From NCBI RefSeq assembly GCF_038806765.1, contig NZ_CP152389.1:3844001-3908000 (forward strand): DNA of 64,000 nucleotides, given 5' to 3'. Shown here piece after piece: positions 55,868 through 64,000 of the stretch. The stretch's first letter is position 1. Each line of letters begins with the position of its first letter. The notes below the pieces were generated by a model. The model had not been told where the DNA came from. It made no database searches and saw only the letters and a program-made list of their open reading frames with translations. The translations under genes were made by a program, and so were the position numbers. The DNA is from Mucilaginibacter sp. CSA2-8R. Lineage in GTDB: Bacteria; Bacteroidota; Bacteroidia; Sphingobacteriales; Sphingobacteriaceae.

Positions 55868-55889
55868 GTTCGAGTCCCGTCCATTCCGC
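55868..55889 (+). repeat. attR: 22-bp copy of the tRNA-Asp 3' end
   Basis: Identical to 30406-30427. Only the T arm and 3' acceptor strand of the tRNA are present here, with no 5' half, so this is not a gene but the right boundary of the integrated island. The chromosome resumes directly after it. Confidence 0.9.
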
Positions 55890-55912
55890 TTAAAGGGTAA
55901 TAAAACCTATCT

Positions 55913-55947
55913 AAAGCGCTTAAATTAATAATTTAGGCGCTTTTTTT
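55913..55947 (+). terminator. Intrinsic terminator, probably the original tRNA-Asp terminator
   Basis: AAAGCGCTTAAAT pairs with ATTTAGGCGCTTT (one T-G pair) around a 5-nt loop and is followed by a T-tract, 24 bp after attR. The distance to attR equals that of the other terminator to attL (24 and 24 bp), so before integration this one ended the tRNA transcript. Confidence 0.8.
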
Positions 55948-56321
55948 ATGCCATAGGCACCCGTTTTATACTCCCAAAATGAACTCTTCGTTTTCCTCCT
56001 CAAAGTTTAATTTTATGTAACCGATTATTAATTGAACTGATTTTAAGAGGCACAACACATTAAATCAGTTTAATACTATCAATCCGGTTACACTAATAAA
56101 CAATGGTTATGAAAAGTTCCGGCAATTTATCGGTACTCTTTTGAACACACAAAGCAAAAGCAAACAGCAATAATTCCGTTGCAATTTGTATAGCAGTTAG
56201 GGTGGAAGATAATGCATAGACACCCTCCCAAACTAAATTTAATGTTTATTATCAGATTTAGTTAGACAAACACCTTTTCATTGCTCTCTAAAAAAACAAA
56301 CTTACTATGCTTAACAATTAT
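55948..56321. other. Intergenic stretch right of the island
   Basis: An AT-rich gap between the attR terminator and the SGNH hydrolase gene. No gene, clear promoter or terminator is visible. Confidence 0.5.
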
Positions 56322-57458
56322 CTAGTTTGAAAAACCATAGCTCTTATTGCGCTTAAGTATCATCAATATTGGGGGGCAAATCTTTTGCAACATCCTGTCA
56401 AAGCCAAGGTCATTCGGATGAATGCCATCCGTTGTTCCCTCTTGGTCATCTCCTAAGAGACCGTCTGCACTAATAAAATATAGATCTTTATCTGTTTTTT
56501 GTATTTTTCTGACCTCTTGTTTAAAATATTCATTTTTACGGGCTACTCTCGCTGCAACTACGGTATCAAAGTTTCCTTTCTCCCGGGCTACGCTTTGTAT
56601 CCCTATTATAGGAATGCCCGGATGGAACTTACGAATTGTTGTGATCAGGTAATGGGTTCTCTTAAGTACTTCCTCTGGCGACGGATTAGGCACGCAATCA
56701 AGTATAATTGCATCCATAGGCATAGCAGCGATCATATCAACAACTGATTTTTCCATCTTTGCATTGCCGCTAAAGCCGAGATTGATAAAATTATATCCTG
56801 TTTCCCGCGAAAGCCTGGCTGGGTAGGCCAACCCGGGACGGCTTGCAGATGCCCCTTGAACGATACTTGAACCATAAATCACTACGCTTTTTTTAAAAGG
56901 ATATTTTTCAGGGTAAAGGCTGGCACCTATATCAACGCCGATACTTAGCGAAAGTGTCTCGTCATAAGTTGGAAGAAAAAGCAAGCATTCTTTTTTTCCA
57001 GCTTTCATATTTTCAACAATCATGGCCTCTGAACAATCGTGAGATTGAGGCCTGGCAACTCCTGCAAATTGCCAGCGCCCCGCACGTTTGATATACAGAT
57101 CCATTCCTTCATACGCAATGCCGGTCATGTTATCATCCGTAACCTGCTTACTCGTGCACCATTTAGCCGAAATTGTTGAACTGTTAGTAGTGAAACTCAC
57201 TGCAAGACCGGCCGAGCGGGTAGCTAAGGTTTTGATGACACTTGGTAGGTCTTTATGTAAAGATGTATCCAACCTGTGATAAAACATTTCACTTTCTTCA
57301 GCTTTACCGATTATGGTAAGATCATGGGCATCGGTAAAAACCATTTCATGCAGGGGCTGCGCTTTGACCGCACTTTCAAAACTTAATATCAGTGAAATAA
57401 CAGCACCAAAAAACACCAATTTGTTTGTTGATTTGACTATTGCAAATATAGGTAACAT
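56322..57458 (-). CDS. Secreted SGNH/GDSL hydrolase with GxDLY domain
   Basis: About 378 residues from ATG 57458, chosen because it avoids overlap with the GH2 stop and begins at a signal peptide ending near VKAQ; ATG 57521 is the alternative. The N-terminal sandwich domain contains GMDLYIKRAGRWQFAG, the GxDLY motif found before SGNH catalytic domains. The SGNH domain has VVIYGSSIVQGASASRPGLA with the catalytic Ser, then INLGFSGNAKMEKSVVDMI, and DGIHPNDLGFDRM with the Asp-His pair. Probable sugar esterase, for instance deacetylating a polysaccharide. It is the last gene of the right-hand operon, 22 bp after GH2. Confidence 0.88.
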   Translation of the reverse strand: MLPIFAIVKSTNKLVFFGAVISLILSFESAVKAQPLHEMVFTDAHDLTIIGKAEESEMFYHRLDTSLHKDLPSVIKTLATRSAGLAVSFTTNSSTISAKWCTSKQVTDDNMTGIAYEGMDLYIKRAGRWQFAGVARPQSHDCSEAMIVENMKAGKKECLLFLPTYDETLSLSIGVDIGASLYPEKYPFKKSVVIYGSSIVQGASASRPGLAYPARLSRETGYNFINLGFSGNAKMEKSVVDMIAAMPMDAIILDCVPNPSPEEVLKRTHYLITTIRKFHPGIPIIGIQSVAREKGNFDTVVAARVARKNEYFKQEVRKIQKTDKDLYFISADGLLGDDQEGTTDGIHPNDLGFDRMLQKICPPILMILKRNKSYGFSN

Positions 57459-57480
57459 CGTCACGGTTGCTTTCAAATCA

Positions 57481-60249
57481 TTACCTGATAGGTACTTTAA
57501 CGGAACTCGAATTGAAGGCATTGAGCATTAACACTGTTGAAGCTCCGGCGCTTGGCGGCATTTCGATGGTTACTGTTTTGGTTTCTCCTGGCATTAAACT
57601 AAAGAAATTATCTGAATAAAAAGTTGCCCCGAGATTTTTGCCCTTGCCATCCTGCAATTTAAGTTGCGTAAAAAAAGACAACCCTGCGGATGGATTGTGC
57701 AGGTTAACGATCAATTGACTTTTACCATTAAGGTTCTGTTTTCGTGCTGAAGCTTCTAACTTGACGCGTGGCAGCTTATTAATATCCTCGAAGCCTGACA
57801 CCGCCGGTCCGGTCATCGTCCACGCACCCTTATATTCATCTTTCGAACGCCAATACAAAGCATCAGAAACTAATTTCCCGACATTATTCTTCAACCTAAG
57901 TTTAATGAAATGAACCTGGCCTGCATTGGTGGGAAACTGAATTTTAAGCGCATCTTTAACTACGCCATCAGCCGGGATATTGATTAGTGCCTTTTTAGAC
58001 CAGATAAGTTTGCTTTCTAATGAGTATACATCAGCTTCTAATTGATAAGCTTTATAAGCTTGACGAAAGTCGTTATAAACCGAAACAGTATTTTTAAGAT
58101 AATCAAACTGCGGATGCAAGGGCGCCAACCCGTTCTGCGAATAATACAGCGCTGCAGTAGGTTCTAAATACCAGTCATACATTCGTGACGCCGTTTGTGG
58201 TGCCGGGCTGTTGTGGTACCAAAATAAAAAGCCTGATGCCCAGCGATCGCCAAAGTTGAACTTGTTGTAATTCCAAACTTCCCAAATCGCTCTAAAATTT
58301 AGAGCTCCTACAAATTGTCCTTTTTGTGCAAACTCTTCAATACTGTTAGATGGACCAAAAGCGTCTACAGCTTCACGATATTTAGTAGTTACCTGATGAA
58401 AACCATTACCATCTAAATAATTCCAAACGGCATCGTTAATTGGCCAAGCTTTGTCGGCCGGCATCATTTTTTTTATAGATTCAGCTATTGGGATACACGG
58501 TGCTCCATACTCAGGGTTAAACCCATCTACCCGACTTCCTCGGCGTGATGCGGTGTTCTCAAAATATTGCATAGGATTTTCATACTTGTACGGACTGCCA
58601 TCATGTATACCGCAACATTCTGATTGTATTTGATAACCGATAGTTGGATCGAGTTTGTAAATAAGCTTAGCGGTACCGGGAACTTCTTTAGCTTCATTAG
58701 CCGCTACGTAGTAAGCTACTGATGGGTGTTTGCGTATGCGCTTTACCGTGTTCTCTACATTACGAAGGTACATGGTTGTGTCTACCGGAAAACGTGTGTC
58801 TCCGGTAAGCCAAAACTCATTCCAAACCATTAGTCCAAATTCATCGCACAATTGATAAAAGTAATCTGATTCAGCTATCCCGCCTCCCCAAAGCCTTAAT
58901 AAATTAACCCCTGCCTGGCGGGTGTATCTTAGCTCGGCATACGTGCGTTCGGTGCTGTTACGCAACATGGCCTCGGGCACCCAATTGGTGCCTCTAATAA
59001 ATACCGGAACACCGTTAACCATAAACCGCCTGGAGCTATCAGGGGTGTTTTGATCCGAAGTAATCTGCCTTATGCCAAAGCGTATATCAGTGTTGTGGCT
59101 TACTGTTCCGTCGTCGCTACGGAATTGTAAAGACAGTGTATATAAATAAGGTTTCCCCTTATTGACAGGCCACCATAATTTAGGTTGCTTTATAAGCAGC
59201 TGCTTAAATTCTTGCGGTGTAAAGTTGACCGTTCTTTTTTCCCTGGCAAGCAAACTGATTTTTTTATTGAATGAAATTCCAGCTTCGTTAATTCGGCCGG
59301 CAAGTGAGCCGGTTTGAGGCGTTGCAGTAACATTTTCTAATTCAACCGACACCGTTTCGTAAGAACGAGAGGTATCAGGCAGATTCATTTTAGTCATCAC
59401 GAATGGAGCATCCATAACCACATTACCGGTGCTGTAAAGCTCAACATTCCGCCATATACCGGTATTGCGATCGCGTATGCCATCGGGCACTGTAAAATCC
59501 CACCCTACACTCATCAGCATGGTAACATCTTTTCCTATTTCGCCGTCGCCGCCATTGTGGTTCTCTCCCACCGCCCCTACGCGATCATTATTACGACGTT
59601 CGTACGTGCCGGGATGGTCAACCGGAAGCATATCTACAGCCAATACGTTAAGTGTCTGTTTGTTTACTACATTGGTAATATCAAAACTCTGCGCATTGAA
59701 CATTCCTTCCATACTGCCCAGTTTATGGCCGTTCAGCCATATCTCGCACCGGTAATTGATGCCATGAAACTTAAGCCATGTACGCTTGCCTTTAAGCGCT
59801 GCAGGAAAAGTAAATGCTCTGCGAAACCAATAGTGATAAAACTCACGCCCGGCATCGGCAATATCAGGTATAAGCTTTTTTGATTTACGATTATTATCAC
59901 TGTAATAAGGTTCCGGATATGTTTTATTAGCTACTAAACTGTTTAACACAGTTCCCGGAACTATGGCCCGCTGCCATTTAGTGGCATTGTAATTAGGCGT
60001 CGATATCTGCTTGCCTTCGGCATTGGCTTCACTAGCCTTTATCATCTGCCATTCATACCCGTTCGAAGGACCAGCTTTTGATCCTAAAAAGACTGAGTTT
60101 ACTGCCGAAGGCGCAGTAACATGATCCGGTTGCTGAGCATGTAGCTGAAACGCCGTTGATAACGTAATAAAAATGATTGTTGCAAAAAGTGAACGTAGTC
60201 TGTCAAACATCACATTTATATTTTGGTTGGATATTCTATTTAAGCTCAT
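57481..60249 (-). CDS. GH2 beta-mannosidase-like glycosidase
   Basis: A secreted GH2 enzyme of 922 residues (or 909 from ATG 60210, which starts directly at the signal peptide ending near LHAQQ). Sugar-binding and Ig-like domains precede the barrel. The likely acid/base is Glu519 in AYYVAANEAKEV and the likely nucleophile Glu580 in DGFNPEYGAPC. LRLWGGGIAESDYFYQLCDE near residue 451 is typical of beta-mannosidase and exo-glucosaminidase relatives. It parallels the GH2 at 13165-15837 in layout but is strongly diverged, so the substrate may differ. It stands between an MFS transporter and an SGNH esterase, which suggests an esterified plant or microbial glycan rather than N-glycan. Confidence 0.87.
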   Translation of the reverse strand: MSLNRISNQNINVMFDRLRSLFATIIFITLSTAFQLHAQQPDHVTAPSAVNSVFLGSKAGPSNGYEWQMIKASEANAEGKQISTPNYNATKWQRAIVPGTVLNSLVANKTYPEPYYSDNNRKSKKLIPDIADAGREFYHYWFRRAFTFPAALKGKRTWLKFHGINYRCEIWLNGHKLGSMEGMFNAQSFDITNVVNKQTLNVLAVDMLPVDHPGTYERRNNDRVGAVGENHNGGDGEIGKDVTMLMSVGWDFTVPDGIRDRNTGIWRNVELYSTGNVVMDAPFVMTKMNLPDTSRSYETVSVELENVTATPQTGSLAGRINEAGISFNKKISLLAREKRTVNFTPQEFKQLLIKQPKLWWPVNKGKPYLYTLSLQFRSDDGTVSHNTDIRFGIRQITSDQNTPDSSRRFMVNGVPVFIRGTNWVPEAMLRNSTERTYAELRYTRQAGVNLLRLWGGGIAESDYFYQLCDEFGLMVWNEFWLTGDTRFPVDTTMYLRNVENTVKRIRKHPSVAYYVAANEAKEVPGTAKLIYKLDPTIGYQIQSECCGIHDGSPYKYENPMQYFENTASRRGSRVDGFNPEYGAPCIPIAESIKKMMPADKAWPINDAVWNYLDGNGFHQVTTKYREAVDAFGPSNSIEEFAQKGQFVGALNFRAIWEVWNYNKFNFGDRWASGFLFWYHNSPAPQTASRMYDWYLEPTAALYYSQNGLAPLHPQFDYLKNTVSVYNDFRQAYKAYQLEADVYSLESKLIWSKKALINIPADGVVKDALKIQFPTNAGQVHFIKLRLKNNVGKLVSDALYWRSKDEYKGAWTMTGPAVSGFEDINKLPRVKLEASARKQNLNGKSQLIVNLHNPSAGLSFFTQLKLQDGKGKNLGATFYSDNFFSLMPGETKTVTIEMPPSAGASTVLMLNAFNSSSVKVPIR

Positions 60250-60262
60250 GACAGGGGTTAAT

Positions 60263-61486
60263 TTATTCGTTATAATTGAGGTCTTTATGATAAGTCTCTT
60301 CCATGCGCCACAGCCCTAAAAGAGAAAGCAATACAGCCACAAAGCCTACCATGGCCGCGCTTCCCATAGTTCCAAAATCTGTTTTGAACAGTAAAAATAT
60401 CGGTGTCATAATATTGATGCTACCCCTAACAAAGTTTGGTACGGTGGTAGCCACGGTTGCCCGCAAATTGGTTCCGAACTGCTCTGCTGCTATGGTGACA
60501 AATAAGGCCCAGTAGCCAATTGCAAAACCAAGCAAAAGGCAAACGGTGTAAAAGAACCAAACCGAATTTGGCATAAAATAAAGGTATACGATGCCAAGCA
60601 CCGTAGTAAGAGCAATAAATACCAGGACTACTGATTTACGACTTTGCAACCGCTGGCTCAGGATGCCACTGCTCAGATCACCCAGTGACAGGCCAATGTA
60701 ATTGAACATTACTGCTTTGCCCGCTTCTATAGGAACACTTAACCCTAAGCTTTTACCAAATTCGGGCGAAAAGGTGATCAGTATTCCTATAACGAACCAT
60801 ATAGGCAGTCCGATTAAAATACAGCGTACATACTTTAAGCATTTGTACCTTGAACTAAACAAGGATAAAAAGTTTCCTCGTGAGACTGACTGCTCCTTGG
60901 CGTTTTTAAACATTACAGACTCAAATACATTGAATCGGAGTAGCAGCAACAGAATACCTAATCCACCACCTATTATATACGCAATCTTCCAGTCGAATAA
61001 ATTTGCTACAAGATAAGCAAGAACCGCACCCATAAGCCCTATAGAGGCCACTATAGAGGTACCATACCCTCTTAAATGTTTAGGTAGTATCTCAGCAACC
61101 AGCGTAATACCAGCACCAAGTTCGCCTGCCAGGCCAATGCCGGCTACAAAGCGTAGCACAACATACTGGCTCAGATTAGTAATAAACCCATTGGCTATGT
61201 TAGACAGAGAATACAACAGAATAGAACCAAAAAGCACAGATAGACGTCCTTTTTTATCGCCTATAATCCCCCACAAAATCCCGCCTATTAGTAAACCGAC
61301 CATTTGTACATTGATGAGATATATGCCGTCAGGCAGCAAACGGTCATCAGGTACGTGCAATGCTTTCAAACTTGGAATACGAACAATACTGAAAAGTAAC
61401 AAGTCATAAATGTCTACAAAATAACCCAGCGCTGCTACAATCAGCGGCATAGACATAAGCTGGCGCAGATCGCTATCTTTGTTCAT
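60263..61486 (-). CDS. MFS transporter, sugar or sugar-acid type
   Basis: A 407-residue inner-membrane transporter with 12 predicted spans. The loop 2-3 signature GIIGDKKGRLSVLFGSILLY near residue 75 is the MFS motif A, and VLRFVAGIGLAGELGAGITL near 110 resembles the motif of sialate or shikimate-type transporters. A cytoplasmic loop with positive residues lies near 205. It would import the mono- or oligosaccharide released by the operon's enzymes. The start overlaps the stop of the upstream SGNH gene by 14 bp, and the GH2 gene starts 13 bp after its stop. The substrate is not known. Confidence 0.88.
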   Translation of the reverse strand: MNKDSDLRQLMSMPLIVAALGYFVDIYDLLLFSIVRIPSLKALHVPDDRLLPDGIYLINVQMVGLLIGGILWGIIGDKKGRLSVLFGSILLYSLSNIANGFITNLSQYVVLRFVAGIGLAGELGAGITLVAEILPKHLRGYGTSIVASIGLMGAVLAYLVANLFDWKIAYIIGGGLGILLLLLRFNVFESVMFKNAKEQSVSRGNFLSLFSSRYKCLKYVRCILIGLPIWFVIGILITFSPEFGKSLGLSVPIEAGKAVMFNYIGLSLGDLSSGILSQRLQSRKSVVLVFIALTTVLGIVYLYFMPNSVWFFYTVCLLLGFAIGYWALFVTIAAEQFGTNLRATVATTVPNFVRGSINIMTPIFLLFKTDFGTMGSAAMVGFVAVLLSLLGLWRMEETYHKDLNYNE

Positions 61487-62243
61487 CAGAATTTACAGTC
61501 AATAGTTTATATAAAAAACCAGGGTAACTATTATTGTTGTTGGAGCCATCGCCCTTAGTAATGCTATCACCAAAACAAACAATTTTTTCTGTGGGCAACC
61601 TGTGGGCAGTTATGTAATCGTATACCGACAAACCAATGAACCGGTAGCCGTTGGCAGTAGGATGAATACCGTCGGTCTTGTTAGCATTGGCTTCATTTTG
61701 TATCAATGAATCTTTATCTAAGCCAATTTTGCCAATGGCCTCAAACCTGCTGCCTACATCCAGCAGATGAGCTTGGTGTGCTTTAGCTACCTTTTTGATT
61801 ACGCTGTTCACCTGCTGCCGACGTACAGACACTCCCTCTGGCTCATAAAACGACGCAGGATGCCTGGTTAAAAGATAAGGCTCGTACAAAGGCAAAATGG
61901 TCATGATTATTAGCTTACTGCCGCTTTTCATTATAAGCCGTGCAAGTTGATTCACGTTTTCCTCAAACTGCACCAGCGGAACGTGTTTTACACTATTCAT
62001 ATCATTGGTGCCAGCCATTAAAACGGTAAGCTTAGGCCTATGCGTAAGGCAATCCTTCTCGAGGCGGGCGAGCATTTCTGTCGTGTTATTACCGCCTATA
62101 CCCGCATTTATAATGTCTATACTACCCTGTTCGGGAGCCTTTAAAGCGGTTGGCCTGGTACTCGCAGATGCAAATGGCGAAAGCGCAAGCATAGCCGCTG
62201 ATACGCTGACACCTTTGATTAATTGTCTTCTGTTAAGGGTCAT
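61473..62243 (-). CDS. SGNH/GDSL hydrolase with Tat-like leader
   Basis: A 256-residue esterase with a leader MTLNRRQLIKGVSVSAAMLA that looks like a twin-arginine signal. SGNH blocks are present: INAGIGGNNTTEMLARLE near residue 46, VLMAGTNDMNSV near 75, and TDGIHPTANGYRFIGLSVYD near 190. The expected nucleophilic Ser block I appears near the C-terminus as VCFGDSITKGDGSNNN, which means the domain is circularly arranged or the usual block order is altered. Overlap of 14 bp with MFS and a 2-bp gap to the oxidoreductase show one operon. Probable sugar acetylesterase. Confidence 0.85.
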   Translation of the reverse strand: MTLNRRQLIKGVSVSAAMLALSPFASASTRPTALKAPEQGSIDIINAGIGGNNTTEMLARLEKDCLTHRPKLTVLMAGTNDMNSVKHVPLVQFEENVNQLARLIMKSGSKLIIMTILPLYEPYLLTRHPASFYEPEGVSVRRQQVNSVIKKVAKAHQAHLLDVGSRFEAIGKIGLDKDSLIQNEANANKTDGIHPTANGYRFIGLSVYDYITAHRLPTEKIVCFGDSITKGDGSNNNNSYPGFLYKLLTVNSDEQR

Positions 62244-62245
62244 GG

Positions 62246-64000
62246 CTATTTTTTTTCTTTTTGTGGAATAAATAATACTGCGTCAGCTACCACAACGCCG
62301 GATGCACCTTCAGCTGAGATTTCGACATAGCTGTTTTTTTTAGTTTGAAGGGCAGCAGCCCCTAACGCAACCCATTCACCAGATGCCTGCCCAACAACCT
62401 GAATTTCATCCTTTTTAATCTTTTTGACAACAAGCTTTTCGCCATTAAATATTTTTATAGCGGTTACATCGCAAGCATCCGGCACTTTAGGAAAGTAAGC
62501 ATAAACCTGATACTGGCCCGATCTTTCAACAGCGGCTTTAAATCTTACGGTTGATTGCGCTGATGATGGATTTATTTTCAGAAATGAAGGGCCATACCCT
62601 CCAATTTTTTCTTTACTCCAGTTTCCCACTACAGAAACGTTATTTGTATCATCGTTATCAATTAACACCTCTGCTAAACTATGGTCGGCCAATGGATTAG
62701 TCTTTAGCTCCGCCTGCAGTTTTGTTACATCAATCTGTTGTATGGCACAATGATTATTAATCGCCTGACAAGCGGCTACGGCCGATGATTGCCCTAACAC
62801 CATAAACACTGGTTCCATACGTATGGAGCCATAGGCCATATGACTGGCTGATAGACAAACAGGAACGGTCAGATTAATACATTGACTTTGCTTTGGAGTA
62901 ATTGAGCGGTAAGCTATTGGATAAGGGCTAATTCCCCGCAATTGTACGTCGCCCTCGTTCTTCACCATACCATTTACAACTAACCTTTGTGCATTATGCG
63001 AGTCCATGTTGTATGCCCCCATACCAATGCCGTCTGGCACAATCACATTGCGTTCGCAATTGGCTTGGGTCATTACATATGCCCCAACCATGCGACGTGC
63101 TTCGCGCACGTACAGTTGTTTGGTGAAGTGCCCGCTTTTTAAATACTCGTCTTTAGGGTAGCCCCATTGCAGCATCTGGGCTCGCAAATGTTCGGGCATA
63201 TGCGCATCGTGCCCTGCAAAGTAAAGCAGGCCTTTGGTATAATCTTCGTGTGCTTTAGTAATAGCATCACGGGTCTTGTAATCAGCCTCTGGGTATTCGT
63301 AATTCATCCCAATCATATCGGTAGAAAAAGGGCCGTTATTATTGATATCAGTTTTATGATTAGGCATAAGACTCATTTTTAAAAAGGCCCACAGATCTTT
63401 ACTTGGCTTGGCAGTAAGATATCTTAGCAACAATTCATACTTGCTGGGATCATAACCTTCGGGCATAGTAATCGGGATACGGTTAGCCGGGTCATCACTC
63501 AGGCAAATACGGAAATTATAAGCCTGAATTTTTTTATCGCCAGTACCGTTAGGCTCCAGTTTAGCGTTGCTGATACCCCAAAGCAAGCCACTTTTAGCAT
63601 CACCCGGAATTTTATAAGGATCAATGTGATCAGGAAACTGATGTTCGTTCTTTAACTGTACACCACTCACGGTTTCGTTGTAAAGTGAGTTATCTTCACG
63701 ACCCGTCGTGTAGCTCACACCAGCCTTTGCCATCAAATCGCCTTCGTAAGAGCAATCAATAAATTGCCTGGCAACAACCAACCGCTTTTGAGCATCCGGT
63801 TGCTGGCTTTGCTCTAACTGAATACTTTTAATGACGGTGCCGGCCTTTGTAACCGAATTAAGTCGCCAATTTAGGCATACGGTAATACCTTTTGTTTTTG
63901 CGTACTTTAAAAACACCGCCTCGGCCACTTTTGGCTCAAAGGTCCATTGTTCAAGTTTGCCATAATGCTGGCCTACCTGCCTATAAAAATCACGGGCCAG
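62246..64000 (-). CDS. FAD-dependent oxidoreductase, N-terminus cut by window edge
   Basis: At least 584 residues; the frame is open through the right edge, so the start and the FAD dinucleotide motif lie outside the window. The visible part matches the FAD_oxidored family: RQFIDCSYEGDLMAKAGVSY near the left of the visible part, then FRICLSDDPANRIPITMPEG and IGMNYEYPEADYKTRDAI. The C-terminal 130 residues (VVGNWSKEKIGGYGPSFLKI) resemble a golvesin-type binding domain. Such proteins occur in glycan operons and probably oxidise a sugar or open a lactone. It lies 2 bp upstream of the SGNH gene in the same operon. Confidence 0.85.
   Translation of the reverse strand: MARDFYRQVGQHYGKLEQWTFEPKVAEAVFLKYAKTKGITVCLNWRLNSVTKAGTVIKSIQLEQSQQPDAQKRLVVARQFIDCSYEGDLMAKAGVSYTTGREDNSLYNETVSGVQLKNEHQFPDHIDPYKIPGDAKSGLLWGISNAKLEPNGTGDKKIQAYNFRICLSDDPANRIPITMPEGYDPSKYELLLRYLTAKPSKDLWAFLKMSLMPNHKTDINNNGPFSTDMIGMNYEYPEADYKTRDAITKAHEDYTKGLLYFAGHDAHMPEHLRAQMLQWGYPKDEYLKSGHFTKQLYVREARRMVGAYVMTQANCERNVIVPDGIGMGAYNMDSHNAQRLVVNGMVKNEGDVQLRGISPYPIAYRSITPKQSQCINLTVPVCLSASHMAYGSIRMEPVFMVLGQSSAVAACQAINNHCAIQQIDVTKLQAELKTNPLADHSLAEVLIDNDDTNNVSVVGNWSKEKIGGYGPSFLKINPSSAQSTVRFKAAVERSGQYQVYAYFPKVPDACDVTAIKIFNGEKLVVKKIKKDEIQVVGQASGEWVALGAAALQTKKNSYVEISAEGASGVVVADAVLFIPQKEKK

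Noticed and set aside
55868-55889. A second tRNA-Asp gene
   Set aside because: Only the T arm and 3' acceptor strand are present. No D arm, anticodon or 5' acceptor strand precedes them, so it is an attachment-site copy.
1-64000. CRISPR arrays and insertion-sequence transposases
   Set aside because: I found no regularly spaced repeats and no transposase-like protein on either strand; only the integrase-type island is supported.

Overview
The window looks like the chromosome of a Sphingobacteriaceae bacterium, probably Mucilaginibacter or a close Pedobacter relative. This is an inference from SusC/SusD proteins, Bacteroidota-type promoters (TTTG-N19-TAnnTTTG), the glycosidase families and the codon style. 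No rRNA or other marker gene is present to settle the genus.

Region 1 (1-29,300, almost all on the minus strand) is a polysaccharide utilization locus for host-type or complex N-glycans. A SusC/SusD pair leads a GH92 alpha-mannosidase and a glycerophosphodiesterase, followed by a terminator. A ROK repressor then heads a second transcription unit: GH29 fucosidase, GH2 beta-mannosidase-like enzyme, and a NagB/PIG-L fusion, closed by a strong terminator. A third unit holds GH125, GH35, GH20, GH29, a CBM9-like protein, a TIM-barrel hydrolase and a second GH92 that is cut by the left edge. Together these can strip fucose, galactose, GlcNAc, alpha-mannose and the core beta-mannose, and feed GlcN-6-P into glycolysis. 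Neither an endoglycosidase nor a sialidase is visible. Three secreted proteins of unknown role follow (27.1-30.2 kb).

Region 2 (30,406-55,889) is a genomic island of about 25.5 kb integrated into the 3' end of a tRNA-Asp gene. The last 22 bp of the tRNA are repeated exactly at 55,868-55,889, and copies of GGTGAGCA lie just inside both ends. The left part is decaying: the tyrosine recombinase, a zeta-toxin-like kinase, a lycopene cyclase and a BCCT transporter are all broken. The middle (36.9-51.7 kb) is a largely intact ion, osmotic and membrane stress cargo: NhaA, DUF389, a CPA1 antiporter, a two-domain trehalose-6-P synthase/phosphatase, two MscS channels (one frameshifted), DUF2254, a two-domain universal stress protein and an amino-acid permease. 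The right end has a HEPN-domain protein, a DUF3800 remnant followed by a structured-RNA candidate, one secreted protein and about 0.95 kb of AT-rich DNA without genes.

Region 3 (56.3-64.0 kb, minus strand) is part of a second carbohydrate locus: an FAD-dependent oxidoreductase cut by the right edge, two SGNH esterases, an MFS transporter and a second GH2 enzyme, packed as one operon.
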